From Camarhynchus parvulus (lineage: Eukaryota > Chordata > Aves > Passeriformes > Thraupidae): DNA of 64,000 bases. Shown piece after piece: positions 49,730 to 61,270 of the stretch. The DNA lies in the NCBI RefSeq assembly GCF_901933205.1, contig NC_044571.1:54683994-54747993 (forward strand). Direction: 5' to 3'. Every line of letters starts with the position of its first letter. Position 1 is the stretch's first letter. The notes beneath the pieces are model-generated. The model was not told where the DNA came from, did no database searches, and saw only the letters and a program-made list of their open reading frames with translations. Position numbers and translations under genes: made by a program.

Positions 49730-52700
49730 TAAAGACCTATACAGTAAAACTATACAATACCTAAAGCTTTCTAATACAGCTGCTTGGAAGAGAATCAATT
49801 CACTGCAGAATCTGGCTCATACCTTCATAGAAGTACGATCAACTACTTCATCTCTTATTTGCATAGAACTCAAATACCATGGCCTTCTGTTCTTTTGAGT
49901 ACATGCATGAATTTTCAGCAGTGTCTCATAAATCTAGCAAATACCTTTTCTATAAGGGGTATCATGGAAGAAATACTGTAATGGGTATCTCTTTTCCAAG
50001 AAAAAAAAATTGAAAATCATAGTCAACAAGAACATCAATTCACATATTAATTCAGACAAGTTCCCCTTCTGATGATATACTTGGTTGGCTTGGATTGTAT
50101 TTGGTTTTCAAGGCCAATCTTCAGGAAAGACAGCTATAGTTAGGGAAAAAATGATAGTATCAAAATAATTTGTTGCAAATTTTTGCTCTTTCTCAAATTC
50201 TCCCAAGGATCACAGGGAGATAAATATTCAGTTTAAGATCCCATAAACTATTCAGATTGGCTCATCTCTAGAAAAGAAATGAATTAAAGCATTTCTCATC
50301 CAGCTGAGAGCAAAACACACTAAATGAACTTTAAAAATGTTCTGTTTCCTGAGTATCAGGGACTGTAGGAAGATGCTAGAAACATATAAGTTATTTCATA
50401 CTGAAACTTTTCCTCTAAATGTCCCCTCTGGTAGTCCATGGATCCTGGAAATTCAAGAGTAAGATATGTACTTCCCACTGTTTGCCTCCAAAAATGTTGT
50501 GTGCTAAAGCACTTAACTTCGAGAATAAAATATTTAAAAGCTGTGGAATAAAAGCAGGCAAATAAGCAAACAACAAAAGCCCAGGTGAAAAAAACAAACA
50601 AACAAGCAAAAAGCGTCCAAAGCCTGGGATAACACTCTCAACATTCCTTCCAGATGAGCATGTGTGAAAAAAAACAAAACATCAGTGACTTTTCACATTT
50701 AAATTTATATTTAACTGGAACAAGATAACTATATATATCTCTAGAAAGGGTTTGAACTGCTGGATTATAAAGACAAAAAAAGGTTGGAAAATTTTTTTTT
50801 TCCCCACTTCATTTCTATAGTTTGAAAGTATTACTTCCATCCTTTTGTATAAAAAGCTTCCTTTTTCTCCTCTGGTTTGTTTTTCTGTAGCAGATTCCCT
50901 GATTACTGTCTTTTCTTCACCCATCTGTCCCTACCCTCTAGTCCAAAAAACCCACATCAAATCATGGTCAATTGTCCTTCCTCATTTATCGTGATTGAAC
51001 CTGGTAAAAATGTGCTGTAGCAAAGAATATACATAACAGCAATCATCACCTCTGCTGCTCAGTGATAGTCTACATAGCACTATAAGTTTGGTCTATACAA
51101 TGTCCAGGAACTGACTGCATACTTATACTATTTGTCATACATTGCAATTTATGTATTTTGATACATCTATCTTTTTTTCCTCTTCCGTGATTATCAATTG
51201 TATTATCTATCAGCTTCAATAGGAATGACAATTTTATTAAGGCTTCTGTTTTGCAGCCTTAAAACAGAAACCATTTGAAATTTTGCAGCATTATCAAGAG
51301 AAAATGCTTCATTTCTTACATTCTCCTTTGGAATGCTTTGTTTCAGTAATATTCCTCAGTAACTCACAGTCTTGTGAGTGATTTTTTTCTGGTTATCACT
51401 GATCACTGAAGATGCTTTCTCTGCTGACCTCTATAACATTACCTCTCAAATTGATTTATGAAGCTTTAGTAGATGTATAACTTGTTACCCTATGGTCTCC
51501 TTGTGGAAATTGGTAGGAGTGTTGGCCTCTGTGTACAAATGCTGCAGTGACCTAGTTATTTGGATCTGTGCAACTTTGGTAAGCATACCTTAGGTAGTTA
51601 TTTTGAAACTACCTTTAACTTAAAAGGTTATAGTAAAATGCAAATAAGGTGTTTATTTACAGAAGGTGATAAAGACAACATAGTTAGAAATGCTTCGAAA
51701 AGACAAGTGAAGGAAAATCAATTTCTAATTTACATTAACGTAATATAAAACACCTGTTTGCCTGCTCCGTCCCTTATGCCTTGAGTTACATTTGTCAAGG
51801 AGAATCACATCTTTACAAATGCTCTTGGCTTTAACATATAGTTTTATTCTTAGAGTCCTCTCAGTATCATATTCAGATTCAAATCTTTTCCTCCATCCTT
51901 CTCCTTAGCCAGGTTCTCCTTTCCAACCTGTAGTCTGTTTGTTATGCTATTTCCATGCAAGGTGACAGCTGTGAAAATTCCTCAATAGAAAAAAAAAATT
52001 CTGTGGGAGATATTACAGACATGTTGTATTAATTTTTAATCTGAAAAAGAAGGTTAAAAATAGTATATCATATTATTTTATAAGAATGATTAGAATTTTT
52101 TTTTTTTTTTCCAAAAGAAGGGGGAAAGTATTTATTCCAAAAGTCAATTTCAGCCTATATTGGTTCCAGGGCTCTCTGTCTACAAGATACTCCTCGCAGT
52201 CAATATTTATATTGGTTGATTGGCTTTCTATGGCAAATCCTCTTTTCACATATTCTCAGATTTACTAATACAAGAAAGGTTCAATAGTGGACTTAGGAAC
52301 TTGACTTGGTGACACAGAATTCAGTTTAAAGGTAAATTGTTTTGAGGGATTATCCTCATGATAACACATATTCCAATCCACAATAAGATGGTGTAGATGT
52401 GGTAAATTAATACAGTCTCTCCTCCACTTGGTAAATAAGTTGTTTAAACTGGCCTTTTTGAAGGCCAATGGTGAGATGTTTTTAGGATTTAGCCAGTGTA
52501 AAGATGCCTACAATCAGCTGTGATAACCACTTCTAGTTATAAGTATGGCTAAACTGTATAATTATTTTCCTTTTCTGCAGAATATTTTTGGGGGGATTAG
52601 GTTGGTTTTCCTTGTATGTTATTTTGTTATTTTTTTAAAAAGACCACAACCAATGAACCAAGAAAAAAAAAATGAAGCGTCCAAACAAACCTTTCGCTTT

Positions 52701-52838
52701 AGCCTAGAGAGAAGTAACCACTATTTTAACAAGAAATACAAAGCCCCCCAGAAGAAACCTAACAAAACAACCTCAAACCAAACAAACAGAGCAAACTCAT
52801 CCACACAAATACAAAGTGTGAGCAGCTGCCTGGACAGC

Positions 52839-52864
52839 TGACAATGACCTGTAGGTCATTGTCA
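52839..52864. promoter_or_regulatory. Perfect 26-bp palindrome with everted AGGTCA half-sites
   Basis: TGACAATGACCT, a 2-bp spacer GT, then the exact reverse complement AGGTCATTGTCA. The centre is TGACCT-GT-AGGTCA, two nuclear-receptor half-sites in everted arrangement with a 2-bp spacer. The palindrome is directly visible. Receptor binding is inference, and no gene is near. Confidence 0.5.
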
Positions 52865-53567
52865 ATTTCTGACATTTACAGAATAAGATTTTTTGAGCTA
52901 AAAATCTATATTTATTTATGAATGTGCACACAGTCCATAGAATAAGGGATAGTGGTCTTGATGAGAATTATCAGCACTATAACATGTTGAACTGAACTTC
53001 CAGGAAGAAGAGGGGAATCCAAAAAATAGTTTGCACCTTTCTCATTCTTCAGAAATTACTTAGTACTTCTCTCTTTACTATCTGTAATTATATAAATCTC
53101 AAGGATGAGAAGCTTGTATCTTTCTGAGCAGAGTGAGACAGCAAGTCTCTTTAGAAAATACTAATATTAAAAAACAGATGGATGATCAAAAGCTTTTAAA
53201 GGTAATAATTTTGAAAATCAGCCTATAGATTTAGATGTTGCAGAGTTTTAAAGAGCCTGGTACATTAAAAAATCCCATTGAATCAATAACAAAAATTCTG
53301 ATCTTCTCCAGATAGCAAATTACTAGACTGACATTGGTTGTCATATATCTTACCATAGAAGTCCATAATCTCTGTAAAAAGCTGATGAAACTACAACAGA
53401 TATATTACAAGAACCTTATTCAGATTCATTTCTCAGAAGGACATAATACGTTTATGTTTCATTTTGCTTTTATATTCAAGTGTAACTAGTCATTGACAGA
53501 GGTTGTAAACATTCATTATCCTGAAAACCTTTTTCACCAGTTTATATGGTTCTTTTCCTGCAGAAAA

Positions 53568-53655
53568 AAAAAAATGAAACCCAAACCAAAAAAACCCAAA
53601 ACCACAAAAAAGCCCCAAACCAAACCAACAAAACAAAAAAACCACTAAAAAAATG
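53568..53655. repeat. A/C-rich low-complexity tract
   Basis: Irregular runs of A with CCC or CC (AAACCC- and AAACAAA-like words). Similar tracts are at 45601-45665, 52655-52820 and 59865-59910. Confidence 0.88.
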
Positions 53656-54418
53656 CACTGACAAAATAGGAATGTGTCTATGATGCATCAGCATAATATC
53701 TCCTGGAATTTCTTAATTTCTCATCATATCTGGAAAAATGACATTTATACTAGGTTTAAAGTAAATATGTAGAAAATACTAGTTTTAGATTTATGAATGT
53801 GCCTATCTAGTTTTACATTAAATTCTGGTGTAACACACCTTCTTGCAGATGAACTGGATGTCTGGATGCTATTAAGTTTTCCTCTCAAGGCAAAACCTGT
53901 ACAAGTGGTCTTCATGAGGAAAACTCTTGCCTATGTTAAATTCTGATGGAATAAACTTTCTTGTAGTCAATACTTTTATATGCAGGTGGTCCTTTGTGTA
54001 AAACCTAAGTGTAAAAAAATACATGATAAAATAGTAATTCCTCTCAGAATGCCTCTGTGCTTGCCATTTTATGTCTGCAAGTTTCACCAGTTTTGGCTGT
54101 TACTCAAAAATTAACCTCTAAAATGAATGAATGATTTTCTTAACATTTCTTATTCTTCCAGTCACTTGTGGAATACAAGTAGATATTTGTAACAAAATTA
54201 TATTCTTTTGCTTTTCAAGCACACTGGTTTCTTTAATGCAAAAAATAGTTCAAAAATTACTTTTAAAAACTTAGTCTATTTGTGTCACTTATTTTTGAGA
54301 CAGTTATTGATGTATTTTATCAGTACCCAAAAAATTTGAAAGAATAATCTTTGCTTTCAAAAGAACACCAAGAATAAATGACAGAATGATAAAAATATTC
54401 TACTTTGAAATAATCATT

Positions 54419-54455
54419 TGAAATGTACACCTGATACACCTGAAATGTACACCTG
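54419..54455. repeat. 15-bp perfect direct repeat
   Basis: TGAAATGTACACCTG occurs at 54419-54433 and again at 54441-54455, separated by 7 bp (ATACACC). Confidence 0.9.
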
Positions 54456-54467
54456 CGGGGAGTAACA

Positions 54468-54896
54468 GAACACAATGTGCACGTACTGATGTAGGAATGA
54501 TATTCCCCAGCTTAGTTCTCCCACTGAGACTCCCCAAACCACACTGCTGCTGGCTTACTCCCCTTCCCTCATCTTCCGCTAACCCTCACCCTAATCCACC
54601 CCTCCCTCCCTTGGATGGCCAGAGAGAAGATTTGGTGACACAATAGGCGGAGGTTAAGAGAAGAATGAGATAAGAAAATTAAGAGTAACAGCAACAATAT
54701 TACTAACAAAAATGTACAAAAGAGAGGATAATTTACATGTAAAATGCTCAGGAACCCGACCTCAATGCGATACCCCCTCTCCCTCACCAGCAACAAAGTG
54801 AAGTGGAATCAACATCTGGATCCTGGCTACACCCCCTTCTCCCTGCCCCCTCCTGCTGCTGCAAAAAGTCAACCCTGTCCTTGGGTGAAACCGGCA
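54468..54896 (-). mobile_element. Diverged ERVL-like LTR, - orientation
   Basis: Read in reverse, the right end is 'tgccggtttcacccaagg' followed by 'acagggttgactttttgcag', parallel to the start of the ERVL-type LTR at 10528. The middle has an 'aatattgttgctgttac' stretch and 'ttatctcattcttctc', and the left end has 'cagtgtggtttggg' and 'gaatatcattcctaca', again parallel to 10528-10907. TAACA occurs at 54463-54467 and 54897-54901 and may be the 5-bp TSD, although the 3' end would then lack the usual CA. Boundaries are therefore approximate on the left. Confidence 0.72.
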
Positions 54897-57800
54897 TAAC
54901 ACACAGAATTGGATGAATTACAAATAAATGACATATCCAGATTGCTAAATAAACCAGGCTAAAAGCACACTGCGTCACTGGACTATTGATTCTCCATACA
55001 GCTTGTTAAAACATTGTCTGATACAGTTTTGATCCACAGCTGTAGAAGCCAGAAAATAACATAGTTCAGAGGACAGAATGTGTCAAAGAATGCCTCCAAT
55101 AGGTAGTGCAGATAAAACTGGTCTGGTTTGACTTCCCTATCTTCCTAAATTATTCCCCTATACTTGCACAGGCACCTCTACATCCTTTCACTCCACCCCA
55201 GGCTATGTCTTCTGTGCCATGCTATGTGTGGAAAAATGACTGGGGGCACAATTAAAGTGGAAAGTTATACACACATTTATAACCACATGGTAATTTTTGG
55301 GGAAATGTGTTTGCTGCTTCTTGGATGGAATATGGTCAGCATGCCCAGCTTCCCCAACAAAGAATACAATCTAAGGGGGATGAAAAGTGGAATTCCAAGG
55401 GGAATTTGGTGGTACTTTTTAGCTGATAAGCCTTGCAGCAGTTGACAACCAAGAGAGATAAAGGAAGACGGCCTTCTTTTGAATCAGCAATTGTGGCAAA
55501 ATCACTTTCCTTGGACTGATGTGTATTCCTATCCCAAGATTACCTCAGATATAATGATGACATTACCCACCTCCAAAGTATGACTACTGCTCACTGAATA
55601 AGAAGTATGACTAGAATCACTCACTCTCTACCTAAATGCAAAGAAACACTGTAAAAGTAAGTTAAGAATTGTGAGAATTTAGGAAAGACTCCATGGTAAC
55701 TTCTTGGAACTGTTGTAAGGCTGAATGTGTCTTCTCTTCCACAGGGACAACTATTGAGTTAGAACCATACTCTACCTGAATGGTTATCTTGAGGTAATTT
55801 TTGATGGGAATTAGGGCTTGTCTCTGCCTGGCTTCGAATGCAATTTTGCAGTCAGACACTATCATTGGCAATCCTCGAACCTTGTCATGATATTATTATT
55901 AAAGAATATTATACTGTAAACCCTTAGTGCAAATCCTTCAAGGGCACTAGCAGTCTCTTCTGGTGAGTAAAGGTTTGGAGACCCATAAGGAGATCTCTCT
56001 GTTGGCATCTGTCCCTGAATAAGTCAGTTGAATTGATCTCTGATCCAGCAGCCCACTCTTCAGTGGAGTCCCCGCAATGGGACGCTGACAGACTGGTCAG
56101 GCGCAAGAGTCTCAGCTTTCCTGGAGTGCTGACAGACTAATCCAGCACTTGGGATTTGAGGAAATGTTTCCTTTTCCTGTGTCTCTGTAAAATATCAGCT
56201 TGGCAAACTCCTACACAGATCTTACACAATTCAGATGTTTAAAACCAGAAAAATAAGATGTGCACGTGTACATAAATGCCTGTATGTGTATATAAATGTA
56301 CCTCCTTGTGTGAATATAGGGACAGCGTATGCAACCCAGAGGAGACCCAGTACCAGTGCAATGTCATGTGACCATGCTCAAACTAATTCTTTTAGCCTCA
56401 AAGCTAAGGAACAAATCCTGTCCCTATTTTATTTTGCAGTATTGACATAATTCATTGTGCTCCACCATTATTTGCCTAAGGAATGTCATTGATGTCAGTG
56501 GAACTGCTTTTATACCAAATACCAATGAGCAGAAACACAGAGAATTCCCTGAACCATTTCTGAATTTAGAACTGGTGAAAATCAATATCAGAAATAGATT
56601 AATTTCCACCAATATATTTCCCAACATTTCTTTCTGATTCATTTCATATTTGAAGGATTGAAAATTATTCCACCAAATTCCTTCTGACAAGAGAAAAAAG
56701 TCAACTATTGAACCAAACTCAGAACTTCATTTTATTCTTTTGTTTTGAAAGAAATTTCATGATAATGAGTTTACAGAGGTCAAAATTATATCAAAGGTGT
56801 AATGCCAAAAAGAATGAGTTTAGGAAAGGAAATCACTTATAGAAATGAAATAGCATTCCTGTTTTCTGAAGCCTGGAGGGAAACATCCTACTATAAAAAT
56901 AAAGAAAAAGGCAATGGAGGAAAGCCATTGCTCAGGAGAAGTGTCTTGCTAATATACATTTATTGGTTTCTGTGACCAGACTGGATTCTGACTTTGAAAG
57001 GAGACTAGTGGAAAGAGAAAAATGTCTTTTTTTAGAAAAGGGATATTGGTTTTTGGAGTATAATGATCTATATTTTCATCCAGATGCTGAAATAAATTTT
57101 CTATAGATACTGGTATATAGCACATTTATCATGTCCATATTTATCAAAAAGCAAAGTGTCTCCTTTCTATTTCAAACAGGAAAATAACTCACGTGAGATA
57201 ATACATTAAACCTAATTACATATTTTTAGCAACCTGTACATGTACAACCCACAAATGTTTATGTGGAAAAATTAGACCAAATGTGACAAATTAGACCCAA
57301 ACCATATTGCTCTTCTTTTAATCGGCATTATTCTGGATTTTTTAACTCCTTTTTTTGTGCCATAGAAACTATGCATGCCAGCCACTATAACAGAGTTGGA
57401 CTAGGTTTCTGCTGAATAAATAAACAAAAAGACATATTCCACTACAAAAATACCTTTTACTAATACCACTTCAGCTCAAGCTGTCTGTGTGTGAAGAAGG
57501 ACCCTGAATGAAGAAATCCCCAGGCAGTCATACTCTTATGATCTAAGAATCCCCACCCGTCACACAAAATTTGGGTCAATAGATGTATTAGGGTCTGGTA
57601 TATTTCTGTTCTTCATTGGGTCCCTTCATAGGTGAGTGATTTCTTTCCTTATCTCTGGGCTGCAGGTTCCTCTGGTGATTGTATCTTGCTTATCTTCAGT
57701 CTTGAACAATCTCTAGTGCCTTCTTTTATTTAACTAGCTAGAAGTTCACCATATCTAGGTGAAAGCTCAGAGCTTAGCACCTAAGACTTCAGCAAAGTGA

Positions 57801-59226
57801 GCTGTTAAAGCCCAGCAAGTTATGCTAAAAATATTTTTATATAAATAGTATCCCACTATTAACACTTTGACTAACACCTGACTAAAAATCTTTGGACTAA
57901 TATCAAGGTGTCCAGTCTATTAAAAAAGAACTTTGCAGCATTTCCAAGACATTCTTTAACTTAGAGGAATTATTTTCTTTACAAAAGGCAAGACAATTTC
58001 TGAATGTATAAAAAATTGTGAAAGCCCTTGAAATTCTATATGACTTATATTGCTTTTGTACCTTTTTCTGAAGAAAATTCTTCTACTCAGTAAAAAATAT
58101 CACATTAAATGAGACATTGCTTGGTCTAAAATAACAATAAAAATATCACAGTTTACAAAAGCAGCCATTTGCACTAATTAATCCACCAGGGAAAAAAACC
58201 TCATCTCCTACACATAAATAATATCTAATTTAATGAAAATACAGGACACTGGAGAGAAGGAATTGCTTGTTTCTTTGTTTCGAGCATTTAGATTATTTAT
58301 TGGATCTTGATGTTTAATTTTAAAATAGGCTATCTTATTCCAGCAATGTATTTTCCTTTTATCTGCAAAGACATAAAAAAAAATTACAAAATTTCAACCT
58401 GAGGATAATTCCCATTAAATCCAAGAGAAGCTGAAATGTAGTGGTAAGGAAGAAAAATGAAAATGAATGCATAAAAATGTAATATATGGTGAAATGAAAA
58501 TAAAAGAGAAATAGAATATATTCTCAGATATTTTCCTCACACTTTGCTATGTGCTCTTGACTTCACTGAAGTACAGCAGAAGTTTTTTTTTTATTATTAT
58601 TACTAATTTAAACATGAGCATAAAGAGATAGTACATTTAAATCAATGTCCTTTAACAGAAAGGATTATAATGGTGTGGGTTAGGTTTACTATGTAAGAAC
58701 AGACAAGATCAGAATCTTTCTGGTTTGTGCATTGCTTTTGATGGTTTTTTTAGACCTTAAGTAAGAAATTGAATTAATTTCACACTAAGACTAGATACAC
58801 GCACTGCAGTCAATTTTTACTGCTGAAGAGGTTTCTGCTATGACCTCCTCCTCTTCCACTGACTGCTAAGAGCTTGCACTTGGTTATAACTGGATGTAAG
58901 AACTCATCAGACCAAAAATATTTTTATTGTATTCACAAGATTCATTAATACATTAAAAATTGCAAAATATTGTATCAGCTGGAAACTTTTCAAAATACAA
59001 TTATTATTCCTATTGCTAAGTCGTGTGTCCTCAAATATTTCCCTTCCTTTCCCATATAAAGAAAAAATTCCCTTAGAGGAAAAAACAAAAACCACTGTCC
59101 AGGTAAAATAATTTTTTTTTCTATATCTCTTAACATGTAACTCTCTAATGCTATTTGAAGAATGTTTTTCAGGAATGAGAACATTTTCAGAACTAGTGCT
59201 TACAGTCAACCTTTGCAATATTTGTA

Positions 59227-59253
59227 CAATACTGTGTCCAAAGCACAGTATTG
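59227..59253. repeat. Short perfect inverted repeat (10-bp arms, 7-bp loop)
   Basis: CAATACTGTG, loop TCCAAAG, then CACAGTATTG. No role is evident. Confidence 0.85.
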
Positions 59254-59290
59254 ACAATTCTATATAATTTATTTTCAAGTTGTAAGACTC

Positions 59291-59312
59291 AAAATAAATA
59301 AATAAATAAAAT
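59291..59312. repeat. (AAAT)n tetranucleotide microsatellite
   Basis: About five AAAT units. Confidence 0.92.
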
Positions 59313-60655
59313 GTAAAACAATACTGTTTTTGTTTTAAAGACATTCTCTGTGGCAGATAAAAAATTGCAATTTTATAGGCAGCAATCAAAGAGTAAACAC
59401 ACATATTTTTACTGAAGTTTGATTTATTCAATAAAGTCTGGAGGATATGTAGAATTTGTAAAGGCTATTTACAACACTATCAATTTATCTTAGCAATGGA
59501 GCTAACTGATTTATCACAGCCATGTCAGCATTAATCTAGTTCCAGTTTTTTCTAACACAGCCAGGACAGACATACAGACTGAGTGGATCTTTGCAACGAG
59601 TCAGAATAGATATATTTTTCAGCCTCATTGATTAATGTTCTCAGATTCAAACTCATGGCACCATTCTACATTTGAAAAGTTCAAAATATAGTAAAATAGG
59701 TAGGATATTTGGCAGACTCGCAAACTAGCAAATATCTAAAAGCTTATAGGACTGGCCTCTTAGACCATTTGGTGCATCAGAGAATGTGTTGTCTTCATGC
59801 GCAATTTCCTAAATTAAGTTTTTCATGCTGTGGTCAAGATTAGAAAAAGAAACTGAAGAAGGAAAGAACCCCCAAAAAAAAAAAGGAAAACAAACAAACA
59901 TACAAACCTCCAACTATTAGATTTCCTTTTTTCATACAATATTGCTAATTTATTATATCTAACATTGCTTGTAGAATCTAGCAGCTTTCAAGGAAAGAAA
60001 AGACTATTATACAAATAATCTTCTCTCAAAATAAGAAATTAAGATAATAAACCAATAATCTGTATGAAGAAAATAAATTCAGGCAAAAAAATTGTACCTA
60101 GAAATATTATATGACATTTTAAAAATCCACAACAAAATCTAACTAGCAAATAGTCTAGAATCCATGGCATTCCTGCAGGAAATACAGTCTTCCTTCTGCC
60201 TGAATCCCTTAAATTATGCAGCTGATATCTGGCAGATCCCACAGAACAATTGGATAGGATAAAATTTTAAAGTAGAATAGTTGCTGCTATTACGCATTAT
60301 TTTCTTGCATGCAATACATTCTTCATTGAATTTCACTGTCAGAAGAAAAACTTCCCACAAAGCAACAACTGAGTGATAGAAACTTCAGACAGGGATAGAT
60401 GCTGTCCTAAGGAAGAGAGAACTCTTGGTCAGCATGCTGTAGCAGGAGCTAGCTCTGTGCATCAGGGATACAACCTGGTTGAAGGATCTGAGATCGTTTG
60501 TCAACATTTTGTTTAGCTTACAGGCATAGCCAGGGGCACGAAGCATATCACCATGCACGGAACAGAAAGTAACTCAGTGATGTCCCATGCTCTTTAAGAC
60601 TGGTTGTTAGATACACTTGAGTCTCCCGGAACATCCCTCAACAGGCCAGTGACTG

Positions 60656-61270
60656 CTGATTGTCCTAGTTTTGGGCAAGAATGGTGGGAGGTGGAGTATG
60701 GAGCTGTGTGGTTATGTCCAGGTTGTTAGTCTACATCACTCACATCATCGCTGCAGGAACACAAATAAGGGATTCTCACTTCCCTGGCTTCAAGTGGAAG
60801 AAAAAGGGGATGCACAAATCTTCTACCACCATATTTCTTCCTTCTTTCCAGGGGACTAAATAGTGAACAGAGTGGTGGGCTTTGTCTATTTCTTTTTTTT
60901 TTTGTCATCTTGGGCTTGGGGAAGGAGCATAGATGCAAACAATTTGTCCAACATTGTTGGTTTCTTTTCTTGCCTTAGGGTCATGGGAAAAATGTGGGTG
61001 CAGATGGGTTTGTCTGCCATTTTCTTCTTTGTCTTGGGAGCCACACGGCACCAGCTCACATTGGGTCAGTCAAATTCAGGGAGCATTTTGCATAGAATAA
61101 TTCTGGTTTTGTATACATTTGTAAATACTACTGTTGCTGTTACTGTTTGTTTTCTTATCACATTGCTGTTTCAAATAATTTTTCTTTCCTTATCTCAACT
61201 TGGGTAGGGACTCAACTTGAGTGGCTGCAGAGAGCTTGTTTTCCAGCTCAGTTTAAACCACAACACTGAT
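60656..61270 (+). mobile_element. ERVL-like solo LTR (605 bp) with perfect 5-bp TSD
   Basis: The LTR is 60661-61265, from TGTCCTAGTTTTGGGC to AAACCACAACA. CTGAT directly precedes it (60656-60660) and directly follows it (61266-61270), a perfect TSD. Internal landmarks shared with the 10528 copy are 'ttgctgttactgtttg' and 'cttatctcaacttgg', with a G-rich stretch after them. It is about 225 bp longer than the 10528 copy, so it represents a different subfamily or a less deleted copy. Open frames of up to 114 codons inside are not genes. Confidence 0.93.

Larger units (their letters stand above)
49730..54467. other. AT-rich single-copy non-coding DNA
   Basis: About 4.7 kb with no gene. It holds A/C-rich low-complexity tracts (52655-52820 and 53568-53655), a 26-bp palindrome (52839-52864), and a perfect 15-bp direct repeat at 54419-54433 and 54441-54455 just before the next LTR. 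Confidence 0.5.
54897..60655. other. AT-rich single-copy non-coding DNA
   Basis: About 5.8 kb with no supported gene. The part at 55000-56110 is less AT-rich and may include unrecognised old retroviral sequence, but no gag, pol or env motif was seen. An (AAAT)n tract (59291-59312) and a hairpin (59227-59253) lie inside a 174-codon open frame (58907-59431, minus) that looks like chance. The stretch 58081-58200 is a weak candidate for a conserved non-coding element. Confidence 0.45.

Noticed and set aside
58907..59431. 174-codon open frame, minus strand
   Set aside because: AT-rich, Phe/Ile/Tyr/Asn-heavy, spans an AAAT microsatellite and a hairpin, with no recognisable motif. Best explained by chance.
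60671..61207. Open frames of 60-114 codons
   Set aside because: They lie within the solo LTR delimited by the CTGAT duplication.
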